DNA from: Rhizobium croatiense
Lineage (GTDB): Bacteria; Pseudomonadota; Alphaproteobacteria; Rhizobiales; Rhizobiaceae
DNA: 58,694 nucleotides
Assembly (NCBI RefSeq): GCF_019793465.1
Contig: NZ_JAILYJ010000025.1
Location: 1 to 58,694, forward strand
Direction of reading: 5' to 3'
In this document: piece by piece, positions 8,430 through 17,100 of the stretch
Layout of the letters: every line of letters begins with the position of its first letter
Position numbering within the stretch: the first letter of the stretch is position 1
Notes under the pieces: model-generated
The model's input: only the letters and a program-made list of their open reading frames with translations
What the model was told of the DNA's origin: nothing
Databases searched by the model: none
Program-made: the position numbers and the translations under genes

Positions 8430-9592
8430 GCGGCAGGCCCCCGGATGCTGTCGATGACCGCATCGAGGATGACGGCCGATGAGAAGGCGAGGAAGACGGT
8501 CGGCACGGCGCCGAGCAGGACGAGGTCCATCGCCGTCTGGCCGAGCCCCTGGAAGATGAAGATGCCGAAGCCGCCGCCGCCGATCAATGCGGCGATCGTC
8601 ACCATGCCGATCGCCTGCACCAGCACGATGCGGATGCCGGTGAGAATAACCGGAAAGGCGAGCGGCATGTCGATACCAACAAGGATCTGCCGGCGCGTCA
8701 GCCCCATTCCGGCTGCGGCGTCGCGCACCGAGGGATCGACGCCCTGCAGGCCGACGACGGTATTGGCGACGATCGGCAGCAGCGAATAGAGCACCAGTGC
8801 GATCAGCGCAGGCGCCGTGCCGATGCCGCGGATACCGGCAGCGGCTGCCAGCGGCACATGGGTGGCGAGATAGCCGAGCGGCAGCATCAAGAGGCCGAAG
8901 AGCGCCAGGCTCGGGATCGTCTGGATGAGGCTCAGGCCCTGCAGCACGACCGCGCGCAGCCTGGGCACCCAGAAGCAGAGGATGCCGAGCGGCAGGCCGA
9001 GGATAATGGCGATGGCAAGCGAGCCGAGCGCCAGCAGCAGATGCGAAATCGCTTCCGTCTCGAATTGCGGCGCCCGCGTCGAAAATTCCTTCATGATCGA
9101 CAGGCTGTCGAGCAGGCCGGAGGCGAGCGAGATGAAGAGCAGCGCCGTATAGGCCGCAAGCGCCGCCACCCGCATCCATGGCGCCAGCCTGATCTTCACC
9201 AGCGCATCGGAGATGACGAGCCCGATCACCGCGAACAGCACCCAGAAGCCGCCGCCGGGCGTCATGCGCGCCACGGTGCTGCCGGGCGGCGTCGCCGCAC
9301 TCGAGACCATACCGATCGCAACGACCAGCGCCGCAAGGCAGAGTGTCGCGATGACAAGCCGCGCCACGGCGTTGCGAAGAAACAGCGTCGCCAAGGCCGT
9401 GAGAATGAGGAGGGCGGTCAGGATGACGACGGAAGGCTGGGGAAGCAGCTGAGCCAGCAGCATCGGTTTGCCGGCGGCGATGCGGTTGGCCTTGACGTAG
9501 ATGAAGGGCATCAGTGCGGTGGCCGCAATGCCGCCGGTCACCAGAACCACGCCGAGCCGGTCCAGCCTGCGGACCGCTGAGGTTTCGTCCAT
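8426..9592 (-). CDS. yehY: Osmoprotectant ABC transporter, long permease (YehY-like)
   Basis: A 388-residue inner-membrane protein. The first 170 residues hold four or five extra membrane segments before the standard permease half (about 190-385), which includes the coupling loop DAAAGMGLTRRQILVGIDMP. That extended N-terminal half is typical of YehY and not of ProW or OpuCB, and together with the gene order it is the main argument for a YehZYXW-type system. It starts 58 bp after the binding-protein stop; a strong hairpin lies in that gap and may reduce expression of the membrane genes relative to the binding protein. Confidence 0.86.
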   Translation of the reverse strand: MDETSAVRRLDRLGVVLVTGGIAATALMPFIYVKANRIAAGKPMLLAQLLPQPSVVILTALLILTALATLFLRNAVARLVIATLCLAALVVAIGMVSSAATPPGSTVARMTPGGGFWVLFAVIGLVISDALVKIRLAPWMRVAALAAYTALLFISLASGLLDSLSIMKEFSTRAPQFETEAISHLLLALGSLAIAIILGLPLGILCFWVPRLRAVVLQGLSLIQTIPSLALFGLLMLPLGYLATHVPLAAAAGIRGIGTAPALIALVLYSLLPIVANTVVGLQGVDPSVRDAAAGMGLTRRQILVGIDMPLAFPVILTGIRIVLVQAIGMVTIAALIGGGGFGIFIFQGLGQTAMDLVLLGAVPTVFLAFSSAVILDAVIDSIRGPAA

Positions 9593-9616
9593 CGATCCAA
9601 CCTTATGGGGAAAGGA

Positions 9617-9642
9617 CGCTCCGCCCGCTGCCGGGCGGAGCG
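9617..9642 (-). other. Intercistronic stem-loop after the binding-protein gene
   Basis: CGCTCCGCCCG-CTGC-CGGGCGGAGCG is a perfect 11-bp stem with a 4-base loop. No T-run follows on the transcribed strand, so it more likely stabilises the binding-protein mRNA or pauses polymerase than ends transcription. Confidence 0.7.
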
Positions 9643-9650
9643 GGCGATGA

Positions 9651-10559
9651 TTACTTCAGGAAGCCTTTTTCCTTGAGATAGGCCTCGGCGACGGACTTTG
9701 CCGGCTCGCCGTCGACCTGGATCTTGGCGTTCAGCTTGCGCAGCTCATCGGCGCTGAGGCTCTTGAAGATCGGCGAGAGGATTTCCTCGATCTTCGGATT
9801 GGCCTTCAACACCGCTTCGCGGATGATCGCGGTCGGCGCATAGACCTGCTGCACGCCCTTGTCGTCTTCGAGAACGGTCAGTTCGGCCGCTTCGATCGCG
9901 CCGTCGGTGCCGTAGACCATGGCGGTGTTGACGCCGTTCGTCTGGTCGGCGGCCGCCTTGATCGTCGCCGCCGTGTCGCCGCCGGAGAGAACGACCATCT
10001 GGTCGGGCTTCAGCTGGAAGCCGTAGGTCGTCTGGAAGGCGGGAAGCGCGCCGGCCGAATTGACGAATTCGGAAGACGCCGCAAGCTTGGCGGTGCCGCC
10101 GCCGGCAACCCACTTGCCGAAATCCGACATGGTCTTCAGCTTGTTCGGGCTGGCGACGTCGTTGCGCACGGCGAGCGCCCAGGTGTTGTTGGCGGGCGAC
10201 GGCGTCAGCCAGACGATCTTGTTGGCGTCGTAGTCGAGCTTCTTCGCCAGCTCGTAACCCTGGTCGTTGTTCTTCCAGGCGGCGTCATCGGCCTTGTTGA
10301 AGAAGAAGCCGGCATTGCCGGTATATTCCGGGTAGATATCGATTTCGCCTGCAGTAATCGCCTTGCGAACGACGGGTGTGGCGCCGAGCGCGATGCGGTC
10401 CTGCGTCTTGATGCCGTTTGCTTCGAGCGCCAGTGCGATGACATTGCCGAGCAGCGTGCCTTCGGTGTCGATTTTCGACGAGACGACGACGTCTGCGGCC
10501 TGAACCGCACCCGCCGCAAAGGCGGAGAGCGAGACGGCAAGTGCGAGTTTCTTCAGCAT
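9651..10559 (-). CDS. osmF: Osmoprotectant ABC transporter, periplasmic binding protein (OsmF/YehZ-like)
   Basis: A 302-residue secreted protein. The signal peptide is residues 1-22 (MLKKLALAVSLSAFAAGAVQA, cut before AD). The mature part follows the OpuAC fold: VVSSKIDTEG at its start, then DIYPEYTGN, WLTPSPANNTWALAV and GADG-like loops that in this family frame a quaternary-amine pocket. It is the first gene of the leftward osmF-yehYXW-like operon. The upstream 420 bp must hold the promoter and may be shared with the divergent LysR-type gene. Whether it binds glycine betaine, choline or another compound is not visible from sequence. Confidence 0.9.
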   Translation of the reverse strand: MLKKLALAVSLSAFAAGAVQAADVVVSSKIDTEGTLLGNVIALALEANGIKTQDRIALGATPVVRKAITAGEIDIYPEYTGNAGFFFNKADDAAWKNNDQGYELAKKLDYDANKIVWLTPSPANNTWALAVRNDVASPNKLKTMSDFGKWVAGGGTAKLAASSEFVNSAGALPAFQTTYGFQLKPDQMVVLSGGDTAATIKAAADQTNGVNTAMVYGTDGAIEAAELTVLEDDKGVQQVYAPTAIIREAVLKANPKIEEILSPIFKSLSADELRKLNAKIQVDGEPAKSVAEAYLKEKGFLK

Positions 10560-10979
10560 GGAATATCCCCTGTTTTAACACCGTTGACGTGGCGCAAGCC
10601 CCCGGCGGGAGGCGTATGCGCAGGAAATCCGCCGGCGAAGGCGACAAGGCCGCCATCATGCCGGAATTGCGTGCGTGATGGAAATAGCGTGCACGCTCGA
10701 AAAATCGATGCAGGCCCCCTCCAGTATTTGCGTCCGCGCCCTTGATTATGGCGGCGAACACGGTGCGGCGCGCGGAAAGCCATTCCCTTTTCCAGGGCCG
10801 GCGCGACTTGTTTTTGTTCCCTTGCGTGTTTCCGCGATGCTTCCGGTGCTCTTCTGCGGATAACCGCCGCCCGGATTTTTATGACGACGACGATAACCCG
10901 GCTCTGTCGAGGCAGGGATATCTTTTTTCGCGAACACATCATATCGTCCGGTTTTTAAAGCGCTTTCCGGAGCCAGCCT
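10560..10979. other. 420-bp divergent intergenic region
   Basis: No gene is supported. The region must carry the leftward osmF promoter and the rightward LysR-type promoter. A weak dyad, GCGTGC then GCACGC 16 bp later, lies at 10669-10696. A T-rich stretch (TTTTTTCGCG) near 10923 and GTTTTTAAAG near 10951 lie just ahead of the regulator gene. Confidence 0.45.
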
Positions 10980-12209
10980 TTGCATCTCGGCGCCCTGTTC
11001 ATAATCGGCCACGTCCTGACCTCGGCTTCGGTCCGCGAGACCGCGCGCCGCTTCCAGTTGTCGCCCTCGACCGTGTCTGCGGCCATCCGCAATGCCGAGA
11101 CCGAGCTGGCGATGAAGCTGACGGAACGCGCTTCCGGCGAACTGGTGACGCTGATCGCAGGCGGCGGCGTGCTCGAGGGCCTGGAGCCGATCACGGTCGC
11201 GATCGGCGAACTCTGCCAATTCGCCGGCCAAGTCGGCGCCAGCGGGATCAATGAGGCCTGGGCCGCCCGCATTCCCGTCAAGATCGTCGCAATCGAGCGC
11301 TTTCTTGAGGTCGCCGACCAGGGCAGCATCAACCGCGCTGCCCGCCGCCTTCATCTCGGTCAGCCGCAGCTTTCGCTTCAGCTTGCCAATCTTGAGAAAT
11401 TTCTCGGCTGTCGGCTGTTCGAGCGGCAGGCACAAGGCTCTATTCTTACGGAGGAGGGCAGGCGGGCCTACCAGATTTTCATGGCGATCAGCCAGGCATG
11501 GAACGATCTGAAATCGGCAGCCGACGAACGCTACCGGCGCACCGCCCGGTCGCTGCGCATCGGCTCGATCATCCCGACCGGATCGGAAAGCTGGGTGGCG
11601 CGTTGCCTCGGCCTGCTGGTCTCCGAATGGAATGCGCGCCGGAGCAACAATGCGATCTCGCTGGTCTCGATGACCGCCGACGATCTGCGCGAGGCGCTGA
11701 AAAGCGGCCGCATCGATGTGGCGATCCTGGATTCGGTCTTCGGCCTGGAAGACTTCCGCCATCGCGAACTGCTGCAGACCGATATGGTGGTGATCGCCCC
11801 GCCGCACAGCACGGAAACGACGGTCGCCGATCTCGTCGCCGGTCATGCGATCTGCATGCCGAGCCCGCGCACCGGCCTCGGTCATGCGGCCATGGCCTTC
11901 AGCGCCGAGCGCGCGCCCGACCGGCGCCTGCGCAGCCGCGATATCACCGCGGCGGATTCGCTGCCCGTGATTGTCGACCTCGTCGCCAATCACGGTTACG
12001 TTTCCTTCCTCGGCCGCGTCAGCGCCATGCCGATCGCCGGCAAGGTGCGCATCGTCGATCTCGACGAGCACCTGCCGATGTCCTATCACGTCGCCTTCAA
12101 CCACCGCAAAGCCGCCGCCGATGCCTGCGCCGTCATCATCGCGGCGGCGGCAAGAATAACGTCGGAAGCCGCCGCAAATACCGACGCAGTCAGGGAGAGC
12201 GCAGCATGA
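10980..12209 (+). CDS. LysR-type regulator with two N-terminal HTH domains
   Basis: At 409 residues it is about 100 longer than a normal LysR protein. A second, somewhat degraded LysR-type helix-turn-helix occupies residues 11-50 (SVRETARRFQLSPSTVSAAI), ahead of the canonical one at about 103-162 (GSINRAARRLHLGQPQLSLQ, then FLGCRLFER and LTEEGR). The effector domain follows (about 185-395; RIGSIIP, RIDVAILDS). The start is a TTG at 10980 with CCGGAG seven bases before it; an in-frame stop at 10956 excludes a longer protein, and starting at the second HTH would ignore clear homology. The stop overlaps the cutC ATG by four bases, so the two are co-translated. The target is unknown; the divergent osmoprotectant operon and cutC are candidates. 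Confidence 0.85.
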   Translation: MHLGALFIIGHVLTSASVRETARRFQLSPSTVSAAIRNAETELAMKLTERASGELVTLIAGGGVLEGLEPITVAIGELCQFAGQVGASGINEAWAARIPVKIVAIERFLEVADQGSINRAARRLHLGQPQLSLQLANLEKFLGCRLFERQAQGSILTEEGRRAYQIFMAISQAWNDLKSAADERYRRTARSLRIGSIIPTGSESWVARCLGLLVSEWNARRSNNAISLVSMTADDLREALKSGRIDVAILDSVFGLEDFRHRELLQTDMVVIAPPHSTETTVADLVAGHAICMPSPRTGLGHAAMAFSAERAPDRRLRSRDITAADSLPVIVDLVANHGYVSFLGRVSAMPIAGKVRIVDLDEHLPMSYHVAFNHRKAAADACAVIIAAAARITSEAAANTDAVRESAA

Positions 12210-12934
12210 CGATCCTGCTGGAAGTCTGCGTCGATAGCGTCGAGGGCCTTGCCGCCGCGATCGAGGGCGGCGCCGGCCGCATCGAGCTCTGCTCGGCGCT
12301 GGAGCTCGGCGGCCTGACGCCGCTGCCGAGCCTGATGCGGATCGCCGCCCGGGCGCCGATCCCCGTCTACGCGATGATCCGCCCGCATGCCGGTCCCTTC
12401 ATCTTCGGCCGCACCGACGAGGAAGCGATGCTGCTCGATATCGACGCCGTGCGCGCCGCAGGCCTCGCCGGCGTCGTCATCGGCGCCAACCGGCCGGACG
12501 GCAGGCTCGACATGCCGCTGATCCACCGCCTGAAGGCGCATGCTTCAGGCCTCGGCTCGACGCTGCATCGGGCCTTCGATCTGGTGCCGGATGCCGATGA
12601 GGCGTTGGAACAGGCGGTCGAGCTCGGCTGCGAACGCATCCTGTCCTCGGGCTGCGCGCTGAAGGCCGCGGATGGCATCGAAACGCTGAAACGCCTGTCG
12701 GCAAAGGCGGCCGGCCGCATTTCCATCATGCCCGGCAGCGGCATCCGCCCCGCCGATGTCGGCGCGATCTTGCAGGCAACCGGCGCCCGCGAGGTGCATG
12801 GGTCCTGCAGCTCGCCTATAGAAAGGGCCGACCCCCGTGCGGTCGCCTTTGGTTTCGAGGCGAAAAGCGCGAACCGGACGGATAGTGCGGTGGTCAGAGA
12901 GATGTGCAGGGCGATTGCGGCAATGGAGCGTTAG
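12206..12934 (+). CDS. cutC: CutC family protein
   Basis: A 242-residue cytosolic protein with the CutC TIM-barrel signature: LLEVCVDSVEGLAAAIEGGA (residues 4-23), IELCSALELGGLTPL, YAMIRPHAGPF, HRAFD and ILSSGCALKA. The family was named for copper tolerance in E. coli, but that role is disputed and no catalytic reaction is firmly established; some members sit among sugar genes. It overlaps the upstream LysR-type gene by ATGA, so it is probably co-expressed with it. A long frame beginning at 11498 is this gene preceded by an out-of-frame shadow of the regulator; the true start is the ATG at 12206. Confidence 0.9.
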   Translation: MTILLEVCVDSVEGLAAAIEGGAGRIELCSALELGGLTPLPSLMRIAARAPIPVYAMIRPHAGPFIFGRTDEEAMLLDIDAVRAAGLAGVVIGANRPDGRLDMPLIHRLKAHASGLGSTLHRAFDLVPDADEALEQAVELGCERILSSGCALKAADGIETLKRLSAKAAGRISIMPGSGIRPADVGAILQATGAREVHGSCSSPIERADPRAVAFGFEAKSANRTDSAVVREMCRAIAAMER

Positions 12935-12984
12935 CGGTTCCGCAATCTCGGACGGAAAGCGTTTTGCGCTTTTGAAACGCGAAT

Positions 12985-13228
12985 GCAGTGCTTTGCCGCA
13001 TGGGTCCTCGGGTCAAGCCCGAGGACGACGGAGGGTGGGGGAACCTATGCGGAAAGGACCCCAAGGGCGTGGTGATTTTGTGGGAATTGCCGTCTTTATT
13101 TACGCGATTCCCACGCAAAACCGCCCCGCATTTTGCTGGAATTCTCCGAACGTCCCGCCTCTTGCCGCACGGGTTTCCCCACCCTCCGTCATACTCGGGC
13201 TTGACCCGAGTATCCACGCCGAGCACTC
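12985..13228 (-). repeat. Large palindromic intergenic element, copy 1
   Basis: Two roughly 45-bp outer arms face each other (12985-13040 and 13177-13228). Each carries its own inner palindrome: GTCCTCGGGTCAAGCCCGAG on the left and ACTCGGGCTTGACCCGAGTA on the right, where base changes in the stem are compensated. Between them lie GAATTCCAGCAAAATGCG-type blocks also seen in inverted orientation. The whole unit matches the element at 46933-47200 on the other strand. It fills the gap between cutC and the Zn-dehydrogenase gene, which converge on it. Confidence 0.8.
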
Positions 13229-13252
13229 CACGCCCATGTTATTCGTTGTCTC

Positions 13253-14272
13253 CTAACCCCCAACCCGGATTACCGCCTTGATCAGCCCGCTCTTCTCATG
13301 CGCCCAGCGGGCGAGATCGCGCGGCGCATCGGCAAGTGTCGTGCGATGGGTGATCAGTTTATCCACCGGCACCAGTCCCTTCGCGATCGAATCCGCCACA
13401 TGCTCGAAATCGGCCTGGGTGGCGTTGCGGCTGCCGATCAGCATCATCTCGCGTTTGTGGAATTCCGGGTCGGAGAAGCGGATGTCGTCCTTGACGACGC
13501 TGACCAGCACCAGCGCGCCGCCATGGGCGACGAAGGAGAAGGCTTTTTCCATCGACGGGCCGTAACCCGTCGCGTCGAAGACCACGTCGAAACCGTCGCC
13601 ATCGGTTTTTTCCCGCACGGCCTCGGCTGTCCCTTCATTGGCGACGATGCCGGAGGTAAAGCCGAAGCGTTCGGCCGCCATCTGCAGCCGCTCGGCGCTG
13701 GTGTCGAGCAACGTCACCTCATGCCCGGCGATGCGCGAGAAGATCGCCGTCCCGAGGCCGATCGGCCCGGCGCCGATGACGAGCGACCGCGCGCCGGCGC
13801 CGGCCAGCGAGCGGCGCACGGCATGGGCACCGATCGCCAGGAACTCGACTGTCGCCACAGCCTCCAGGCTCAGCCCCTCGGCGGGATAGAGATTGCCTGC
13901 CGGAACCGAAATCTCCTCGCAGAAGGCGCCGTCGGTATGGACGCCGAGCACCTTGATGTCGGTGCAGCAGTTCGGCTTGCCCTGGCGGCAGGCGATGCAT
14001 TGGCCGCAGGAGAGATAGGGGTTGACGATGACCGGTGTGCCGGCCGCCCAATCCACGCCGTCGCCGGCTTCCAGCACGGTCGCCGAGATTTCGTGTCCCA
14101 TCACCCGCGGGTATTCGAGGAAAGGGTGTTTGCCCTCGAAGATATGATAATCCGTGCCGCAGATGCCGACATGGCTGACGGCAAGCCGCAGCCAGCCGGG
14201 CGCCGGTGCGGCGGGGGATGGCCGTTCGACGACCTCGAGCACGCCGGGCTCCCGGCAAATAACTGCTTTCAT
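13253..14272 (-). CDS. Zinc-dependent medium-chain alcohol/polyol dehydrogenase
   Basis: A 339-residue NAD(P)-dependent dehydrogenase. Catalytic zinc ligands are Cys38, His60 and Glu61 (ICGTDYH, MGHE); the structural zinc cysteines are Cys89, Cys92, Cys95 and one of Cys102/103 (SCGQCIACRQGKPNCC). The Rossmann fingerprint VIGAGPIGLG is near 165. It belongs to the L-idonate/galactitol/threonine dehydrogenase-like group. It is the last gene of the leftward transporter operon of the fucose-type cluster, 63 bp after the permease, with a hairpin in the gap. By context it may oxidise 2-keto-3-deoxy-L-fuconate, a step often done by an SDR enzyme, or a related sugar acid; this is inference. Confidence 0.8.
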   Translation of the reverse strand: MKAVICREPGVLEVVERPSPAAPAPGWLRLAVSHVGICGTDYHIFEGKHPFLEYPRVMGHEISATVLEAGDGVDWAAGTPVIVNPYLSCGQCIACRQGKPNCCTDIKVLGVHTDGAFCEEISVPAGNLYPAEGLSLEAVATVEFLAIGAHAVRRSLAGAGARSLVIGAGPIGLGTAIFSRIAGHEVTLLDTSAERLQMAAERFGFTSGIVANEGTAEAVREKTDGDGFDVVFDATGYGPSMEKAFSFVAHGGALVLVSVVKDDIRFSDPEFHKREMMLIGSRNATQADFEHVADSIAKGLVPVDKLITHRTTLADAPRDLARWAHEKSGLIKAVIRVGG

Positions 14273-14298
14273 GACAGGTCTCGCATTCCTGGAAATTA

Positions 14299-14326
14299 AA
14301 GAAGCCGGCCTGCTCGACCGGCTTCT
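14299..14326 (-). terminator. Intercistronic hairpin between permease and dehydrogenase genes
   Basis: Read leftward, AGAAGCCGG-TCGAGCAGG-CCGGCTTCT is followed by TTAATTT. It could be a partial terminator that lowers expression of the dehydrogenase. Confidence 0.5.
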
Positions 14327-14335
14327 CGATGTTTC

Positions 14336-15310
14336 TCAACTGCTCTTGCGGCGGCGCAACTGGTCGAAGAAGACGATCACGATGATCAGCAGACCGGTGA
14401 TGATGCGCTGCCAGAAGGAGTTGACGTTCAGAAGATTGGCGCCGTTGTTGATGGTGGCGAGGATGAAGGCGCCGATCAGCGGGCCGTGCACCGAACCGAC
14501 CGCGCCGAACAGGCTGGTGCCGCCGATGACGGAGGAGGCGATCGCCTGCAGTTCCCAGCCGTCGGCCTGCGTCGCATTACCGATGGCGATGCGCGAGGCG
14601 AGCAGCACGCCGACGAAGGCGGCGAAGCCGGCCGAGAGAATATAGGCAAGGTAGATCATGCCCTTGACGTTGACGCCGGAGAGGCGCGCCGCTTCGGCAT
14701 TCGAGCCGACGGCGAAGAGATAGCGGCCCCAGCGGCTCAGATGCAGGAAGACGAAGGAGGGCACCGCCACCAGGATGACCATCCAGAACAGGCTCGGAAT
14801 GCCGAGGAAATCGGCGCGGGCGAAATTGCTGAAGCTTTCGTCGGTGATGCTGATTGTCGAGCCGTTGGTGATCAGCAGGCCGATGCCGCGCAGCGACGTC
14901 AGGGTCGCCAGCGTGATGATGAACGGCGGCAGGCCCATATGGACGATGCCGAAGCCGTGGAAGGCGCCGATCGCGACGCCCATGGCGAGCGTCAGCAGGA
15001 TCGCCGCCCAGAGCGGCACGCCCGCCTGCAACAGCCAGGCGATGATGACGGTGCAGAAACCGACGATCGCGCCGACCGACAGATCGATGCCGGCGGTGAT
15101 GATGACGAAGGTCTGGCCGAGCGCCAGGATCGCCGTCATCGCTCCTTGACGCAGCAGGTTGGAGATGTTGAGCGGCGTCCAGAAGCTGGCGGTGACGAAG
15201 CCGAGCACGATCCAGAGGAAGATCAGCAGGCCGATCAGGGTCAGGCCGAACAGGATGTTCATTTTCCGGCGTGGCGGTGGCGCGACGATTTCGGTGGGGG
15301 TGGCAGTCAT
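14336..15310 (-). CDS. Sugar ABC transporter permease (RbsC family; probable L-fucose)
   Basis: A 324-residue inner-membrane permease of the BPD_transp_2 family with eight to ten membrane segments. Family blocks are LALGQTFVIITAGIDLSVGA near 70-90, the EAARLSGVNV loop, and AIASSVIGGTSLFGAVGSV before the final helices. The start is the ATG at 15310, preceded by AAGAGGGAGAA; an upstream Met would add residues encoded by a hairpin and repeat and is rejected. It follows the ATPase gene by 119 bp, a long gap for such an operon, filled by a 10-bp-armed hairpin and a repeat fragment. Confidence 0.88.
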   Translation of the reverse strand: MTATPTEIVAPPPRRKMNILFGLTLIGLLIFLWIVLGFVTASFWTPLNISNLLRQGAMTAILALGQTFVIITAGIDLSVGAIVGFCTVIIAWLLQAGVPLWAAILLTLAMGVAIGAFHGFGIVHMGLPPFIITLATLTSLRGIGLLITNGSTISITDESFSNFARADFLGIPSLFWMVILVAVPSFVFLHLSRWGRYLFAVGSNAEAARLSGVNVKGMIYLAYILSAGFAAFVGVLLASRIAIGNATQADGWELQAIASSVIGGTSLFGAVGSVHGPLIGAFILATINNGANLLNVNSFWQRIITGLLIIVIVFFDQLRRRKSS

Positions 15311-15326
15311 GAATTTTCTCCCTCTT

Positions 15327-15362
15327 AGAGAATTTCCGTTTTCCGAATGACCGAAATTCTCT
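15327..15362 (-). other. Hairpin just upstream of the permease ribosome site
   Basis: AGAGAATTTC and GAAATTCTCT are perfect 10-bp arms around a 16-base loop, placed directly before the permease Shine-Dalgarno. It could protect or modulate translation of the permease message. Confidence 0.6.
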
Positions 15363-15376
15363 ATCTCTTTGTTCTC

Positions 15377-15425
15377 ACGCAATTTCCGAACGCAAAACCG
15401 CAGCGCACTTTTGCTGGAATTGCTT
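15377..15425 (-). repeat. Fragment of the palindromic element
   Basis: CGCAAAACCGCAGCGCACTT followed by TTGCTGGAATTG matches the inner block of the elements at 12985 and 46933 (CGCAAAACCGCCCCGCATTT, TTGCTGGAATTC). The outer arms are missing. Confidence 0.6.
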
Positions 15426-15429
15426 GTGC

Positions 15430-16983
15430 TCAGACGCCGATCGCTTCGCTGAGCACTTGCTCATGCGTCGCCGCGTGGAAATCATGGCTGGCGACGAGCC
15501 GGCCGCCGCGGAAGACGTGCAGCCGGTCGGCCAGTTCGTAGACCTCGGGCAGGTAGGAGGAAATCAGAATGATGCCGGCCCCCTCCTTCAGAAGTTTGGC
15601 GAACAGCCGGTAGATTTCCGCCTTGGTACCGACGTCGACGCCGACGGTCGGCTCATCGAAGATGAACAGCCTTGCGCCGTGGCTCAGCCACTTGCCGATG
15701 ACGATCTTCTGCTGGTTGCCGCCGGACATGCTGGAGGCCGGCACGCGCCGGCTCGGCGTCTTGATGCTGAGATCGCGGATCTGCCTGTCGGCATTGGCCG
15801 ATTCCCGCGTATGACTGATCACCGGTCCTTGGCTGAGGCGCCCGAAGACCGGCAGGTTAATGTTGAGGCCGATCGGCAGGTTGAGGCAAAGCCCCTGATC
15901 GCGACGGCTTTCCGGCGCCAGTGCAATGCCGAGCTCCATCGCCGTGCGTTCATTGCGGATATCGACACGTTTACCCATCCAGTGGATTTCGCCTGAACTG
16001 ATCGGCTGGCGTCCGTAGAGGCCGAGCGCAAATTCGCTGCGGCCGGCGCCGATCAACCCGTAGAGACCGACGATCTGTCCGGCCTTGACGCTGAGCGACA
16101 CGTCCTCGAAACCCGGACCCGAAAGACCCTTGACCTCGACGATCGTCTCGCCGAAGCCGATCTCTTCCTTGTGGTAGATCTGCTCGATCGAGCGGTTGAT
16201 CATCAAAGCGATCAGCTCGGCATCGTTGGTCTCGCCGATCAGCCGCGTGCCGACATGCGTGCCGTCGCGCAGCACAGAGACACGGTCGGCCAGTTCGAAC
16301 ACTTCCTCCATGCGGTGGCTGATATAGACGATGGTGACGCCTTCGCCCTGCAGGCGGCGGATCAGCTTGAACAACTGCGCCGATTCCTGGCGCGTCAGAT
16401 AGGCGGTGGGTTCGTCGAAGATCAGGAACTGCGTGCCGCGCATCGCCGCCCGTGCCGTTGCCACCAGCTGCTGCTGGCCGATCGTCAGCGAGCTCAGGAG
16501 CGCGCCGGCCGGCAGACCGAAGCCGAGATCGTCGAGCACGGCCTGCGCCATCTTCTCCATCTGCTTCTTGCGCATCAGGCCGTAACGGTTGACCTCGTCG
16601 CCGAGGAAAAGGTTGGCGGCGACCGTCAGGTGCGGGCAGAGGACGACTTCCTGGTGCACGGCGTTGATGCCGCGGGCAATCGCCTCGTTCGGCGTCGACA
16701 GCGCGACCGGATGGCCGCACCACAGCACTTCGCCGGCCGTGCGGGTGATGACACCGGTGAGCAATTTGATGAGGGTGGATTTGCCGGCGCCGTTTTCGCC
16801 GACGATGGCGTGGATCTCTCCGGCCAGGAAGGTCAGCGTCGCCGGCTTCAGCGCCTGCACATGACCGTAATTCTTCTGCAGGCCTTTCAGTTCGAGGATA
16901 GCCGATCCGGCGGGAATGCGATTGGCTTCTTTCAGCGTGGCGCTGTCATCATGGCGATGACTGACCTCTTCCAGTCCGATCAT
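15430..16983 (-). CDS. Sugar ABC transporter ATPase (RbsA family; probable L-fucose)
   Basis: A 517-residue tandem ATPase. The first half has Walker A GENGAGKST, a weak signature TIGQQQLVA and Walker B FLIFDEPTAYLT. The second half has the usual degenerate P-loop GLIGAGRSE, a good signature MSGGNQQK and IFDEPTVGVDVG. This asymmetry is normal for RbsA, AraG and MglA relatives. The start at 16983 has AGGAGAGG just before it; an upstream in-frame Met would place that site inside the gene. It is the second gene of the transporter operon, after the binding protein. Confidence 0.9.
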   Translation of the reverse strand: MIGLEEVSHRHDDSATLKEANRIPAGSAILELKGLQKNYGHVQALKPATLTFLAGEIHAIVGENGAGKSTLIKLLTGVITRTAGEVLWCGHPVALSTPNEAIARGINAVHQEVVLCPHLTVAANLFLGDEVNRYGLMRKKQMEKMAQAVLDDLGFGLPAGALLSSLTIGQQQLVATARAAMRGTQFLIFDEPTAYLTRQESAQLFKLIRRLQGEGVTIVYISHRMEEVFELADRVSVLRDGTHVGTRLIGETNDAELIALMINRSIEQIYHKEEIGFGETIVEVKGLSGPGFEDVSLSVKAGQIVGLYGLIGAGRSEFALGLYGRQPISSGEIHWMGKRVDIRNERTAMELGIALAPESRRDQGLCLNLPIGLNINLPVFGRLSQGPVISHTRESANADRQIRDLSIKTPSRRVPASSMSGGNQQKIVIGKWLSHGARLFIFDEPTVGVDVGTKAEIYRLFAKLLKEGAGIILISSYLPEVYELADRLHVFRGGRLVASHDFHAATHEQVLSEAIGV

Positions 16984-17060
16984 GGACCTCTCCTCCTCTT
17001 GTCGCGTCTGCTCCATCCCTGCTGAACCATACCATGGCCCCTGATAACCTGGATAGAAAA

Positions 17061-17090
17061 GGCCGCGCCGGTTTTTGAGCCGGCGCGGCC
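17061..17090 (-). terminator. Attenuating hairpin after the sugar-binding-protein gene
   Basis: GGCCGCGCCGG and CCGGCGCGGCC form a perfect 11-bp stem around an 8-base loop. On the transcribed strand it is followed by TTTTCT, so partial termination is likely, giving more binding protein than membrane components. Confidence 0.7.
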
Positions 17091-17100
17091 GCTTGTCGCC

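Noticed and set aside
6739..8463. A single 574-codon frame joining permease and upstream sequence
   Set aside because: The upstream part is the ATPase gene read in the wrong frame; the permease begins at the ATG at 7488, overlapping the ATPase stop.
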